DNA of 64,000 nucleotides from Comamonas sp. KCTC 72670 (GTDB lineage: Bacteria; Myxococcota; Myxococcia; Myxococcales; Myxococcaceae): positions 248,001-312,000 of the forward strand of contig BNCN01000002.1 in assembly GCA_014656495.1 (NCBI GenBank), read 5' to 3'. The notes beneath the pieces are model-generated. The model saw only the letters and a program-made list of their open reading frames with translations, was not told the origin of the DNA and searched no databases. Position 1 is the first letter of the stretch, and each line of letters begins with the position of its first letter. Position numbers and translations under genes: made by a program. Positions 27,452 to 36,662 of the stretch are shown here, one piece after another.

Positions 27452-30400
27452 CTAGGGCTTCACCAGGACCAGCTCCCGCGTCTGGATGAGGTCCACGTCG
27501 CCCGTGAATCCGGAGAACACCTCGTACTGGTTCGGGGCGATGCGGTTGCGCGGCAGGCGCAGCGACTCGGTGACACTCAGGGTGTTCCCGTCCTGCTTCT
27601 CCGCGCGGGAGAACCGGCCGAAGGTGTTCTTCGCCTGGATGTCCGCCTGCGGGTCCTCGAGCTTCCAGCCCTGGGGCATCGTCAGCGTCACCTGCGTGCG
27701 GCTGGCCTCGGTGGTGTCGACGTAGAGCGGCGTGCGGCGGGTGCTCAGCTGCACGAAGCGCCGGCCTAGCTGCGCGGGGAAGGTGAGGGGCCCCAGGGCC
27801 ATGCGCTGGCGGCCCTCGGGGCGGCCGAAGCGCGGCACGGTGAACTCGTAGCGCAGCACGAAGGGCGCGCCGACCTTCTCCTGGTTCTCCAGCTTCACGC
27901 TCGACAGCGAGGCGCCGCCGAAGTACCGCGCCACCGCGCCCTGCAGGGCCTGGTTGCGGCTCTCCGCCGACAGCTGGTTGAAGGCCTCGGAAATCTGCGC
28001 CGCCTCGAAGCCGGAGTACGTCTCCTCGCCCTGGCCGCTGAGCGTGCCGTCCTCGGCGAGCTTCAGCGTCAGCTTCACGTCCTTGCCCGGGACTTCCTTC
28101 ATGGCCGGCGTCTGCACCCGCTGGAGCGGACGGCCCGGCTCCGGAATCAGCCACGCCTCCAGGCCGCCCATGGCCAGCTCCGGCAGCTCGCCGAAGGGGC
28201 CGTAGCGCACGGAGGTGTCCACCCACACGGGCTCGCTGCCCGGGACTTCCACGCGCAGCGCCGCGTAGGGCAGCAGCGAGTCGTAGGGGAAGGTGTAGGG
28301 CGCCGGGTCGGTGTTGAAGGTGCGCACCGCCACCACGCGCGAGGGGATGCCCAGCGCCTCCAGGCCGGCCTTCATCACCGTCAGGCGGCTGCCCCGGTCC
28401 TGTGCCACCGTGGAGGCCGCCGTCTGGCTCAGGCTCGCGTCGCGGCCGGAGAAGCGGCTCATCACCGCGGCGTGCAGCGCCTTCACCGCGTCCAGGCCCG
28501 TCTTGCCCTCGGCGGCCTTGCGCGCGAAGGCGTCCACCTCCGCCGTGCGCTGCCAGCGGTCCTGGAAGGCGTCGCCGTAGAGCTTCACCAGGCCCTCGTT
28601 GCCGGTGGTGCCCGCGCCCACGATGACGAAGGGCAGGTACTCGTTGGCGGAGGGCGGCGCGTCCGGCTCCGGGATGAAGGGCGGCACCCGGCGCGTCTCG
28701 AAGTGGAACACCTCCACGTCGCCGCTGACCTTCGGCTCGGGGGCCTTCATGCCGTGGGCGTCCACCTTCATGCCCACGCCCTTGGGCGCCACCACCGTGT
28801 ACGTCACCCAGGCGTTCGGCTGGTTGGCGATTTGAAAGTAGAAGGCGGACGCGGTGAAGCCCGGCTGCGCGGGGCCGCGCGGCGGCTCGGCCAGCAGGTA
28901 CTCCACCTCCACGTAGTCGCCCACGGCCACGCCCGGCAGGCTCACCGTGTCCTTGCCCTCGATGTTCTCCGGCTCCAGCACCCGGCCGTCCGCCTTCAGC
29001 GTGCGCAGCGCCAGCACCTGCGCCCCGCGCGGCACGTTCACCTCGGCGATCTCCTGCACGCCCGACTGCTCCAGCGCCTTCTGCACCGTGTGGATGCGGT
29101 TGACGATGCTGCCGTCGGGGTAGACGCGCACCGCCGCCGCATCCAGGACGAAGGCCGCCGCGCTGCCGCCGCTCATGGGCTCCGCCTCGTAGGCGCGGAT
29201 GGCCTCGCGGCCGTCCACGGCGTGCTCCTGGAGCAGCTCGCGGCCCGTCTTCGCGCGCTCCACCGCGCGGCGCAGCGACAAGTCATCTCCCTCCATGGCC
29301 AGGGCCCGCTCGCGCAGCGCGAGCGCCTCGGCGGGCTGGCCCGCGTACTCGCGCACGTCCGCCATCCGCTTCACCAGCTCCGCGTTGCGGGGCCACACGG
29401 TGGCCAGCTTCTGGAGCACCGCCGTCGCGTCGTCGAAGCGGCGCCTGGACACGTAGAGGTTGGCCAGCGTGTTGCCCAGGCTGATGCTGCTCGGGTCGCG
29501 GCTCAGCAGCTCCGCGTACAGCTTCGCCGCCCCGTCCGTGTCGCCGCGCGTGCGCGCGTGGTCCGCCTGTCGCACCGCCAGGGCCGGGCAGCCCTGCAGC
29601 GCCGTCAGCAGCTTGTCGCCGCGCTCGGCCGCGTCGCGGCGCCGCGCCAGGTTGTACTGGAGCGCCAGCGCCTCGCACAGGCCGGGCTGGGCCTCCAGCG
29701 CGGCGGCGAGCGACTCCTCCGCCAGCGCCTCCACCTCCAGCGCCAGCGCCGCGCGGGCGCGCAGCATGAACACCGGGTGGCCGGCGGGCTGGGCGACCTC
29801 GGAGGCCGTCTTCAGCACCTCCATCGCCGGGGCGGGCTGGCCCTCGTCCAGGAACAGCTCCGCGCGCAGCAGCAGCGCCGCCACGTTGCCGGAGTCCTTC
29901 GCCAGCAGCGCCTCCAGGTCCCGCGTGGCGCGGCCGCGGGCCACCTTGGACGGCACGGTGCGGTCCGCGGACGCCACCTCGGCGCGCAGCCACAGCAGGG
30001 TGGGCGTGTTGGCCTCCACCGACGCCATCAGCCGCCGCGCGCCGTCCGCGTCTCGCTGGAGGCTGTCGCGCACCGCCAGCACCACCGCGAGCAGCTCACC
30101 GGCCTCCGTGTGCAGCGCCGTCTTCACGCTCTCCGCGGTGGCGAACACGCCGGGCGTCTCGTCGGAGACCTGGGCCTTGCTGCCCCAGGCCGTGGGCGCG
30201 GGGCCGGCGGCCGGGGTGAAGCGCACGGCGGAGGGGCGCCCGTCCACGCGCAGCAGCGCGAAGGTGAGCAGGCCGGAGGTGCTGCCCTTGAGCTGGCGCA
30301 CCAGGAAGCGGTGCTTGCCCGCGCCGAGCTGCACGGCGCGCGCGGTGACGGTGGACGTGGCGCGCTGCCAGGCGCGGCGCTCCATCAGCGGCGCGCCGTT

Positions 30401-31231
30401 CAGCACCACCTGGTGCGAGGTGCCGCTCACCGTGCGCGCGACGTAGAGGCCCGGCTCCGTCACCTCCGCGTCGAAGGCCTGCACGTAGTTGTCACCCCGG
30501 CCCGGCTCGCCCGTCAGGTCCATGCGGCCGTCCGGCGCGTCCAGCGTGCGCACGGGCAGCGGGCCGAAGGCGCCGGTGAAGGGGCCCGCCAGCGAGCCGT
30601 TCTGGTGGATGGGCGTGCTCTCGTCCCAGGCCAGCAGGTGGTAGGGCGAGAAGGGGCCCACCAGGGACACCTTGTTCACGCCGCCCAGCTCCAGCATGGC
30701 CGCGTCGCGCGCCTGCGCCTCGCCGCGCACCACCGCCACGGACATGCGCGCGCCGCGCAGCAGATAGGCGGCCTCGCCCGTCGCGCCCGCCGCCAGCGCC
30801 CGGTCCACGCCCTTGAGGATGTCGTCGTCCAGCGCCCGCGACGTGCCCACCGAGTCCAGCACGTGCCGCGCGGCGACGGCCGCCAGCGGGTGCTTGGGCG
30901 CGCGCGCGGCCAGCTCCAGCGACGCGGCGAGGGCGCGGTCGGGGCGGCCCGCGCGCCGCGCCATCAACGCCTGTCCGGCCAGGGCGTAGACGTCCCCCGA
31001 GTCCCGGGCGATGGCGTCGTCGAAGCGTTGCTGCGCCAGCGGGGCGTCGCCCGCGACGAGCAGGGCGTGGAAGCCCGCGAACGCGAGCGTGCGGGCCTCT
31101 TGGGTGCCCTTCTGCGCGCGCTCCGCGGCGGTTTCGAGCACGCGGGGCGTCGCCGTGGGGGCGGAATGGGAGCAACCCGAGAGGGCCGTGACGAGTGCGA
31201 GCGCGGCGATGCCAAGTCGAATGGTGCGCAT
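27452..31231 (-). CDS. TPR-DUF3857 lipoprotein with a degenerate transglutaminase-like domain
   Basis: A 1259-residue protein. The signal MRTIRLGIAALALVTALSGC has a lipobox. Residues 40-150 and about 370-690 are TPR-like helical repeats (for example DDATAVLQKLATVWPRNAEL). Residues 190-330 look like a beta-rich domain. From about 700 a DUF3857 domain begins (VRVYPDGSIVNRIHTVQKAL). A transglutaminase-like region lies near 950-1040 (SRLTVMKAGLEALGIPSRVV; PVWVDTSVRYGPFG), but no cysteine exists anywhere in that region, so the usual Cys-His-Asp catalysis is impossible. It probably works as a binding or scaffold protein on the envelope. It follows the kinase gene by 84 bp. Confidence 0.8.
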   Translation of the reverse strand: MRTIRLGIAALALVTALSGCSHSAPTATPRVLETAAERAQKGTQEARTLAFAGFHALLVAGDAPLAQQRFDDAIARDSGDVYALAGQALMARRAGRPDRALAASLELAARAPKHPLAAVAARHVLDSVGTSRALDDDILKGVDRALAAGATGEAAYLLRGARMSVAVVRGEAQARDAAMLELGGVNKVSLVGPFSPYHLLAWDESTPIHQNGSLAGPFTGAFGPLPVRTLDAPDGRMDLTGEPGRGDNYVQAFDAEVTEPGLYVARTVSGTSHQVVLNGAPLMERRAWQRATSTVTARAVQLGAGKHRFLVRQLKGSTSGLLTFALLRVDGRPSAVRFTPAAGPAPTAWGSKAQVSDETPGVFATAESVKTALHTEAGELLAVVLAVRDSLQRDADGARRLMASVEANTPTLLWLRAEVASADRTVPSKVARGRATRDLEALLAKDSGNVAALLLRAELFLDEGQPAPAMEVLKTASEVAQPAGHPVFMLRARAALALEVEALAEESLAAALEAQPGLCEALALQYNLARRRDAAERGDKLLTALQGCPALAVRQADHARTRGDTDGAAKLYAELLSRDPSSISLGNTLANLYVSRRRFDDATAVLQKLATVWPRNAELVKRMADVREYAGQPAEALALRERALAMEGDDLSLRRAVERAKTGRELLQEHAVDGREAIRAYEAEPMSGGSAAAFVLDAAAVRVYPDGSIVNRIHTVQKALEQSGVQEIAEVNVPRGAQVLALRTLKADGRVLEPENIEGKDTVSLPGVAVGDYVEVEYLLAEPPRGPAQPGFTASAFYFQIANQPNAWVTYTVVAPKGVGMKVDAHGMKAPEPKVSGDVEVFHFETRRVPPFIPEPDAPPSANEYLPFVIVGAGTTGNEGLVKLYGDAFQDRWQRTAEVDAFARKAAEGKTGLDAVKALHAAVMSRFSGRDASLSQTAASTVAQDRGSRLTVMKAGLEALGIPSRVVAVRTFNTDPAPYTFPYDSLLPYAALRVEVPGSEPVWVDTSVRYGPFGELPELAMGGLEAWLIPEPGRPLQRVQTPAMKEVPGKDVKLTLKLAEDGTLSGQGEETYSGFEAAQISEAFNQLSAESRNQALQGAVARYFGGASLSSVKLENQEKVGAPFVLRYEFTVPRFGRPEGRQRMALGPLTFPAQLGRRFVQLSTRRTPLYVDTTEASRTQVTLTMPQGWKLEDPQADIQAKNTFGRFSRAEKQDGNTLSVTESLRLPRNRIAPNQYEVFSGFTGDVDLIQTRELVLVKP

Positions 31232-31315
31232 AGGAGGGGCCAGGGATAGTGCAATCCCTCGGCCCTGGCCATATTCCCCTGCGCGAGAGTGTCCGGACGC
31301 GCGCGGCCGGACGCT

Positions 31316-33166
31316 TTATCGCCGCTTGACGGGCGTCTTGGAGGGGGCCTTGGCGGGCTGCTTCTTCGGGGGCGGGGGCGGCGGGGGTCGCTTGGCGGGC
31401 ACCACCGCCTTGGCCGGCGCCGCGGCGACCACGGACTTGGGGATGTCCGGCACCGGCGCCGTCGTCCCCGGCGGGGGCGCGCGGCGCACGGTGTAGAGGA
31501 AGCCCTCGGCGCGGCAGGTGCCCTCGATGCAGCCGAAGGCGGGCACCGGCGCGTCACCGAAGTGCTCCATCCAGCCCGGCCCCAGGTTCAGCGGCTCGCC
31601 AATGGCCCGCTGGTCCTTGCCCTTGCCCAGGTAGCCCTGCATGACGCCGTCGGCGTCCACGCGCAGCTCCAGGGCCGCCTCGCCCTCCGGAGAGGCCAGT
31701 CCCAGCATGGTGCCGCGCCGCTCGCCCAGCGCCCACTCCAGGCGCAGCGGCGCGCCCGCGCCGTCGTGGATGAGGGCCACGTAGCGCCCCGTGCTGCCCT
31801 GCAGCAGCAGCGCGGCCGCGGGGGCCTGCGCGGAGGGGCCGTAGAGCATGTGGTAGGCGCGGCGCTTCCACGTGTCCGGCGGCGCGTCCGCGCGCACGCG
31901 GGCGCTGAGCACGGCGATGTCGCCGTCCAGGCCCACCACGTCCACGCGGGCGCGGCCCACGCGCGTCTGCGAGCGCTCCTCCACCGGCGGGAAGACGATG
32001 GCCTTCGCCTCCGCCTCCACCGGCCGCCCGGCCACCAGCAGCGACGGCGCGTCCGGCCCGTCACCCACGGACACCGTGCGCTTCTCCGAGCCCGTTTCGA
32101 TGCGTCCGGGCATGGACCGGGGCGAGGGCGGCCCCAGGTCCGCGTTCAGCGCGGCGCCGGGTTGGGGCGCCACGGGCCTGTCCCCGCTGCGCAGCCACTC
32201 CCGGCCCAGCACCGCCAGCGCCGCCAGCACCAGCAGCACGGCCGCGGTCTGCAGGGCCCTTCGCACCACCTTGCGCACGCCCTGGCGCACGCGCTGGAAG
32301 TGCGTCAGCTTCACCGGCGCCAGCGAGGGCAGGCTGCCGGGGACGAGCAGCTCCAGGTCCGAGATGAGCGCGCTGACGGAGGGGTAGCGGTCCTCCGGGT
32401 CCGGCTTGAGGCAGCGGGTGACGATGGCGTCCAGCCGCGCGTCCAGCCCCGGCTTGCGGCGCGACGGCGGGTCGAAGGTGCCCAGCGGCACCTCGCCGGT
32501 GAGCCACTCGTAGAGGATGACGCCCAGCGAGAAGATGTCCGCGCGCGCGTCCGCGGTCTTCGCGTCCACGCGCTGCTCGGGCGCCATGTACGACAGCGTG
32601 CCCATGGACACGTGCGTGGAGGTGAGCGCGTAGCGCGAGGACGGGCTCGCGTCGTCCAGGAAGGAGGCGAGCCCGAAGTCGGACACCTTGGCGATGCCGC
32701 CGGCCTGCTGGTCCAGCAGGATGTTCTCCGGCTTCAGGTCGCGGTGGATGACGCCTCGGCCGTGCGCGTACTCGATGGCGCGGCAGATCTGCAGCATGCG
32801 GCGCAGCGCGCCGAGGACGTCCAGCTGCGGCTCGCGAATCAGCTCCCGCAGCGACGGCCCATCCACGAACTCCATCACCAGGTAGTAGGTGGTGTCCGTC
32901 TTCCCCTTGTCGACGATGGAGACGATGTGGGGGTGGCTGAGCGCGGCGAGCGCGGCGGCTTCCTTCTGGAAGCGCGCGATGAAAGACGGGTCCTTCGCCA
33001 GCTCGGGGTTCAGCAGCTTCACGGCCACCGTGCGGCCGAGCGAGAGCTGCGTGGCCTTGTGGACCTCGCCCATGCCTCCGCTACCGACCAGCTTGTCGAG
33101 GTGGTAGCCGCTGATGAGATCCGGGGAGCGCGGCCGGCTGATCGCGGTGGGGTCGATTGAGGACAT
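31316..33166 (-). CDS. Transmembrane Ser/Thr protein kinase
   Basis: A 616-residue protein. I chose the ATG at 33166; a GTG at 33229 would add 21 residues of no obvious use. The kinase domain covers about residues 21-285: glycine loop GSGGMGEV, K50 (VAVK), HRDLKPEN with D143, DFG at 163-165 and APEQ at 195-198. A transmembrane helix near 325-340 ([15 protein letters not shown]) separates it from an exported domain of about 260 residues. That domain has alternating beta-like segments ([18 protein letters not shown]) and ends in a Pro/Lys-rich tail. It could sense an envelope signal. PknB-like kinases of this form are abundant in myxobacteria. Confidence 0.9.
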   Translation of the reverse strand: MSSIDPTAISRPRSPDLISGYHLDKLVGSGGMGEVHKATQLSLGRTVAVKLLNPELAKDPSFIARFQKEAAALAALSHPHIVSIVDKGKTDTTYYLVMEFVDGPSLRELIREPQLDVLGALRRMLQICRAIEYAHGRGVIHRDLKPENILLDQQAGGIAKVSDFGLASFLDDASPSSRYALTSTHVSMGTLSYMAPEQRVDAKTADARADIFSLGVILYEWLTGEVPLGTFDPPSRRKPGLDARLDAIVTRCLKPDPEDRYPSVSALISDLELLVPGSLPSLAPVKLTHFQRVRQGVRKVVRRALQTAAVLLVLAALAVLGREWLRSGDRPVAPQPGAALNADLGPPSPRSMPGRIETGSEKRTVSVGDGPDAPSLLVAGRPVEAEAKAIVFPPVEERSQTRVGRARVDVVGLDGDIAVLSARVRADAPPDTWKRRAYHMLYGPSAQAPAAALLLQGSTGRYVALIHDGAGAPLRLEWALGERRGTMLGLASPEGEAALELRVDADGVMQGYLGKGKDQRAIGEPLNLGPGWMEHFGDAPVPAFGCIEGTCRAEGFLYTVRRAPPPGTTAPVPDIPKSVVAAAPAKAVVPAKRPPPPPPPKKQPAKAPSKTPVKRR

Positions 33167-33280
33167 GGCGGTGAGCGAAGGGGCGGCCAGGGTAGCAGAA
33201 ACCCGGCGCTGGAAAGTCCGCTCATGCACGGGTCGGCATTGCCCCCCGGCAAGCCGTCAGGCGCCCCACCGGGCAGCCGC

Positions 33281-33871
33281 TCAGATTCCGGACAGCGGCG
33301 TGCGGCTCACGGCCTGGCGCAGGCTGTTGCGCACCTGGTCCAGGGAGGAGCGCATCTGCCCGTGTCGGACGGACGCCGCCACCGCGCGGCCCAGGGACTT
33401 GAGGAGCGTGACCTCCTCGGGCTTCCACGCGCGGGGACGGCGGCAGTCCTCGAAGGCCACCATGCCCCACCACTGCTGCCGGGAGGGGTTGATGGGGCAC
33501 AAGAGGATGGACTGCGTTCCCTGGCGCTCCAGCAGGTCCTTCATCATGGGCGGCGCGTCGCGGGTGGGGCAGGCCACCACCATGCCGGCCTCCAGCATGT
33601 CCACCCAGCCCGGCGCGAACTCGCGGAAGGAGAAGGCCCGCATCACCGGGTTCGCCAGCGGCGACGGCGTGGGCGCCTCCGCCCAAGCGTGCCGCATGTC
33701 CGTGATGAACCGGCCGTAGGTCCCCTGGACGCGGTTCTCCAGGATGTACGCGCGGTCGACGCCGAGCGCGTGCCCCACCATGCCCAGCACCTCGGCGCCC
33801 GTGCTCGGGCCCAGGCCCTTCTCCAGCAGCAGCTTCGAGGCTTCCGACACCTTCGAGAAGGCTTCGATCAT
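33281..33871 (-). CDS. GAF-domain protein
   Basis: A 196-residue cytoplasmic protein. Residues 15-175 form one GAF domain: GAEVLGMVGHALGVDRAYI at the start, SILLCPINPSRQQWWGMVAFEDC in the core, and WKPEEVTLLKSLGRAVAAS closing it. No output domain is attached, so it should act through a partner. It is upstream of the Ser/Thr kinase (114 bp) on the same strand, and the pair may work together; this is inference. A good sigma-70-type promoter lies upstream. Confidence 0.82.
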   Translation of the reverse strand: MIEAFSKVSEASKLLLEKGLGPSTGAEVLGMVGHALGVDRAYILENRVQGTYGRFITDMRHAWAEAPTPSPLANPVMRAFSFREFAPGWVDMLEAGMVVACPTRDAPPMMKDLLERQGTQSILLCPINPSRQQWWGMVAFEDCRRPRAWKPEEVTLLKSLGRAVAASVRHGQMRSSLDQVRNSLRQAVSRTPLSGI

Positions 33872-33955
33872 TGGGGGTTGTCTCCAGCGGCGGGGGGACC
33901 GCGTTCATTCGAGTTCCGCCCCTGTCTGGGACGGTCAGTGATTCACTGAAGTCGT

Positions 33956-33984
33956 ATTAAGCAGGATTCTTCTGTTTCTGTCAA
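33956..33984 (-). promoter_or_regulatory. Sigma-70-type promoter for the GAF gene
   Basis: On the minus strand a perfect -35 TTGACA (33984-33979), a 17-bp spacer and a -10 CTTAAT (33961-33956). Transcription would start near 33949, leaving a leader of about 75 nt before the ATG at 33871. Confidence 0.55.
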
Positions 33985-34050
33985 ATCTCACGTTCACTGG
34001 ACGGATTGACGACTCTGCTTTGAGTATGACCCGGATGGGTTTTCCCAGAC

Positions 34051-34068
34051 CTCGAAACACATTTCGAG
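34051..34068. repeat. 7-bp inverted repeat hairpin
   Basis: CTCGAAA and TTTCGAG form a perfect stem with a CACA loop. It lies between two minus-strand genes. It may add to termination or bind a regulator. Confidence 0.4.
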
Positions 34069-34092
34069 AGGGTGTCTCAGAAATCGAGGGAA

Positions 34093-34114
34093 TGTGGGTT
34101 TTTATAGACCCACA
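34093..34114 (-). terminator. Second hairpin after the small secreted protein gene
   Basis: TGTGGGT and ACCCACA form a perfect 7-bp stem with an 8-nt loop. It lies five bases beyond the strong terminator in the minus direction and may be a back-up. Confidence 0.4.
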
Positions 34115-34118
34115 AAAG

Positions 34119-34155
34119 AAACAGGGGTACCTCCGTGGAAGAGGTACCCCCGTTT
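34119..34155 (-). terminator. Strong intrinsic terminator of the small secreted protein gene
   Basis: Arms AAAC-a-GGGGTACCT and AGGTACCCC-c-GTTT form a 13-bp stem with one mismatch and a 9-nt loop. Reading the minus strand, the stem is followed by a T-rich run (TTTCTTTTG). It sits 28 bp after the stop at 34183. Confidence 0.75.
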
Positions 34156-34182
34156 CCCGGCTTTAAAAGCCGATAAAGCTGA

Positions 34183-34419
34183 TTACTTGGTGGCGGCGGC
34201 GGTCGAGCTGGCCTTCTTCGCCTTCTTGCTCTTCTTGGCGGGCTTGGCCTCGGGAGCCGCCTCGGCCGTGGGCTCCTTCGGGGTCTCGGCGGCATCCACG
34301 GCGTCCACCTGCGCCTCGGCGGCGGGCTGCGCTTCATCAGCGGGCGCGGCGGCGGGGGCGGGGGTGTTGGCGAACGCGGTGGCAGCGGCGAGGAAGGCAG
34401 CGGCGAACACGGTCTTCAT
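34183..34419 (-). CDS. Small secreted Ala/Pro/Lys-rich protein
   Basis: A 78-residue protein. The ATG at 34419 has GGAG upstream and gives a clear signal peptide (MKTVFAAAFLAAATAFA, cut before NTP). The mature part is first acidic and Ala/Pro-rich (DEAQPAAEAQVDAVDAAE) and ends in a Lys/Ala tail (KPAKKSKKAKKASST), like a histone-H1-like tail. I recognise no family. A strong terminator and a possible sigma-54 promoter suggest a separately regulated, well-expressed monocistronic gene. The longer in-frame start at 34638 would hide the signal and is rejected. Confidence 0.7.
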   Translation of the reverse strand: MKTVFAAAFLAAATAFANTPAPAAAPADEAQPAAEAQVDAVDAAETPKEPTAEAAPEAKPAKKSKKAKKASSTAAATK

Positions 34420-34440
34420 GAAATGCTCCGTTGGCGACAG

Positions 34441-34460
34441 ACGGCGTGGGAGTACGCCGT
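34441..34460. repeat. Inverted repeat in the leader of the small secreted protein gene
   Basis: ACGGCGT and ACGCCGT form a perfect 7-bp stem with a 6-nt loop. If transcription starts near 34470, it would be in the untranslated leader just before the ribosome site. Confidence 0.4.
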
Positions 34461-34479
34461 CCCAGCGGGCGAGGGCTTG

Positions 34480-34495
34480 AGCAGGCGCCGTGCCA
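34480..34495 (-). promoter_or_regulatory. Candidate sigma-54 promoter (-24/-12)
   Basis: On the minus strand TGGCACGGCGCCTGCT matches the consensus TGGCACG-N4-TTGCW at all but one position, and GG and GC are exactly 10 bases apart. It lies about 60 bases upstream of the ATG at 34419. Two NtrC-type activators are encoded in this window. Confidence 0.5.
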
Positions 34496-34716
34496 TGGCG
34501 TCTGTCAGAGGGAGCGCGTTGGGCGAGCGTGCTGTTCGTGGGGAGAAACTCCGCAGTTGGGGCTCCGACAATGGGGGCCCGCTCCCCAGTCAGGCAGTTG
34601 CTGCTTTGACGATGACGGAGCAGTTGAGCAAGCTGCACGCGTCATCCGGTTACACGGTGTCGGCCCGGCGCCCTCGCCGCGCATGTCGCGTGGTCATGGT
34701 GTGGGAGAGATGGTTC

Positions 34717-35184
34717 ATGCGGTTCTTCTGTGTCGCGACAGCGTTGGCCGTCCTGGGTGCGGGTTGCGCGACGGGAATCCCGCTCGAACGGCTGGAGGCC
34801 CAGGTCATCGAGGCGGACCGGTGGCGTCGCGAGTACGAAGCCGAGCGCGAGCGCACCGAGTCGTACGCGCTGCGCATGGCCCAACTGGAGTCCGCGCTGG
34901 AGCGGCTGCGGCTGGAGCGCGCGGAGGCGGAGCAGGGCCGCGTGGCGCTGCTGGAGGAGCTGGTGCGCACCGAGGCGGACCGGCACGCGCTGGAGGAGCA
35001 CAACACGCAGCTGCTGGCGCTGGAGCGCGAGGTCAACGAGCTCAAGGAGCTCAAGGAGATGCACGAGGAGCTGTCGGACGTCTGGTACGAGTCCGCGCTG
35101 GAGCGGGCGCGGCGGCGGCTGAACAATCCGCCGCAGCCGGCTGCTCCCCCGGCTGCCGGGAACGTCCAGCCCACGTCGCCCTGA
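34717..35184 (+). CDS. Coiled-coil lipoprotein
   Basis: A 155-residue protein. I chose the ATG at 34717 (GGGAGA upstream); an in-frame ATG at 34696 is possible. The signal MRFFCVATALAVLGAGC ends in a lipobox. Residues 22-125 are one coiled coil rich in Glu, Leu and Arg (ALEEHNTQLLALEREVNELK), followed by a Pro/Ala tail. It may be anchored in the envelope and act as a spacer or partner for another protein. It is 47 bp upstream of the histidine kinase and could be its accessory; that is inference from position. Confidence 0.7.
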   Translation: MRFFCVATALAVLGAGCATGIPLERLEAQVIEADRWRREYEAERERTESYALRMAQLESALERLRLERAEAEQGRVALLEELVRTEADRHALEEHNTQLLALEREVNELKELKEMHEELSDVWYESALERARRRLNNPPQPAAPPAAGNVQPTSP

Positions 35185-35231
35185 CGCCCCGGCTGACGCG
35201 CGGCGCCGAGCCCTCGTGATAGAGGAACGGC

Positions 35232-36662
35232 GTGGCGAGCTCCCGCATCCCCATCCGCGGCTACCGGGCCGGCTTCTTCTTCGTGGTCGTCCTGCTGTCG
35301 GCCGTCACCGCCTTCACGTTGTGGACGGAGGTTCGCACCGGGCGGCAGGTGGACGGGCTGGTGCAGGAGGCGCTGGAGCGGGCTGGCTCCATTGGCCGCA
35401 TCCGCGTGGACGCGCTGTCGCTCGAGTCCGCCATCGAGGCGCACATCCGCGCCACCGGTGACGCCGAGCGCCGCGCCGCGGACGCGGTGATGGAGCAGAT
35501 CCTCGCCGACATCCGCACCGCCTCGGAGGCGTACACGCGCAACCTCCAGCAGGGGGAGAAGGCGCTGTGGTACCGCTTCAACGCCGCCTGTCAGGGCCTG
35601 GCGGACCAGGTCCGCGCGGCGGCCGTCTTCTCCCAGCGCCGCGAGGCGGAGCGGGCGCGGCGCCACCTGGCCGAGCGCATCCGCCCGCTGGGCGCGGAGC
35701 TGGACGCGCTGGGCGGCGCGCTGGAGGAGGAGAACGCGGCCGAGGCCCGGCGGCTGGTGAACCGCTTCGAGGACCTGCGCGTGCGCAACACCGCCCTGGG
35801 CGCCGGCGCCACGCTGCTAGCCATCCTCCTGTCGCTGCTGGTGGGCTGGCGCGTCACGTCTCTGCTCAAGCGCCAGGAGGCCATCATCCAGGGCCAGTTG
35901 GAGGAGCTGGGCCGCCACAACCAGGAGCTGGACTCGTTCACTCGCCGCGTGGCGCACGACCTGATTTCGCCGCTGGCGCCGCTCAAGGGGTACCTGACGC
36001 TCATCCGCCGCACGGGCGCGGTGCAGGACGCGGGCGCGCTGGAGATGCTGGCGCAGTGCGAGTCCAGCGCGGTGCGCATGGGCGAGCTCATCGAGGCGCT
36101 GCTGCGCTTCTGCCGCGCCGGCACGCGCGGCGAGAGCACGGTGGGCGAGCTGGACACGGCCGTCACCACGGTGCTGCTGGAGGTGGCGCAGACGGCGGCG
36201 GCGCAGGGCGTGGCGCTGGAGCGGGACTTGTCGCCCGGCGTCGCGGTGGACTGCCCTGGACAGCTGCTGCAGGTGAGCGCGCGCAACCTGCTCACCAACG
36301 CGGTGAAGTACACGGCGGGCCGGCCCGAGCCGCTGGTGAAGGTGCGGGTGGCCACCGAGGGGAACATGGCGGTGCTGGAGGTGGTGGACAACGGCATCGG
36401 CATGGCGGCGGAGACGCAGGCCTCGCTGTTCCAGCCCTTCTTCCGCGCGCCCGAGGTGCGGAGTCTGCCGGGCCACGGTCTGGGGCTGGCCACCACGAAG
36501 CGCGTGGTGGAGGCGCACGGCGGCACGTTGGTGGTGCGCTCGGAAGAAGGAAAGGGGACGCACGTGGTGGTGCGTTTCCCCCGCGTGGTGCGCCCGGCGG
36601 CGGGCACCGGCGGTGACCCCAACGCGACTGCTACCGCCGGAATTCGCAAGGTCGGCACATGA
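35232..36662 (+). CDS. Membrane sensor histidine kinase
   Basis: A 476-residue protein with a GTG start. Membrane helices lie at about 12-31 and 190-208 and flank an exported helical sensor region of about 155 residues (a four-helix-bundle type, from its heptads). A coiled coil leads to the HisKA domain with the phospho-accepting H242 (RRVAHDLISPLAPLKG). The ATPase domain shows N (NLLTNAVKYT), DNGIGM and GHGLGL motifs. The kinase presumably phosphorylates the NtrC-type regulator whose ATG overlaps its stop (ATGA). Confidence 0.92.
   Translation: MASSRIPIRGYRAGFFFVVVLLSAVTAFTLWTEVRTGRQVDGLVQEALERAGSIGRIRVDALSLESAIEAHIRATGDAERRAADAVMEQILADIRTASEAYTRNLQQGEKALWYRFNAACQGLADQVRAAAVFSQRREAERARRHLAERIRPLGAELDALGGALEEENAAEARRLVNRFEDLRVRNTALGAGATLLAILLSLLVGWRVTSLLKRQEAIIQGQLEELGRHNQELDSFTRRVAHDLISPLAPLKGYLTLIRRTGAVQDAGALEMLAQCESSAVRMGELIEALLRFCRAGTRGESTVGELDTAVTTVLLEVAQTAAAQGVALERDLSPGVAVDCPGQLLQVSARNLLTNAVKYTAGRPEPLVKVRVATEGNMAVLEVVDNGIGMAAETQASLFQPFFRAPEVRSLPGHGLGLATTKRVVEAHGGTLVVRSEEGKGTHVVVRFPRVVRPAAGTGGDPNATATAGIRKVGT

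Larger units (their letters stand above)
33872..34182. other. 311-bp AT-richer intergenic region with promoter and hairpins
   Basis: No gene is seen. It holds the promoter of the GAF gene (33956-33984) and three stem-loops (34051-34068, 34093-34114, 34119-34155). It is visibly richer in A/T than the flanking genes. All hairpins lie downstream of the small gene at 34183-34419. Confidence 0.6.

Noticed and set aside
28472-31249. 925-codon plus-strand ORF
   Set aside because: Antisense of the TPR-DUF3857 gene; low-complexity translation rich in His, Arg, Gln and Leu.
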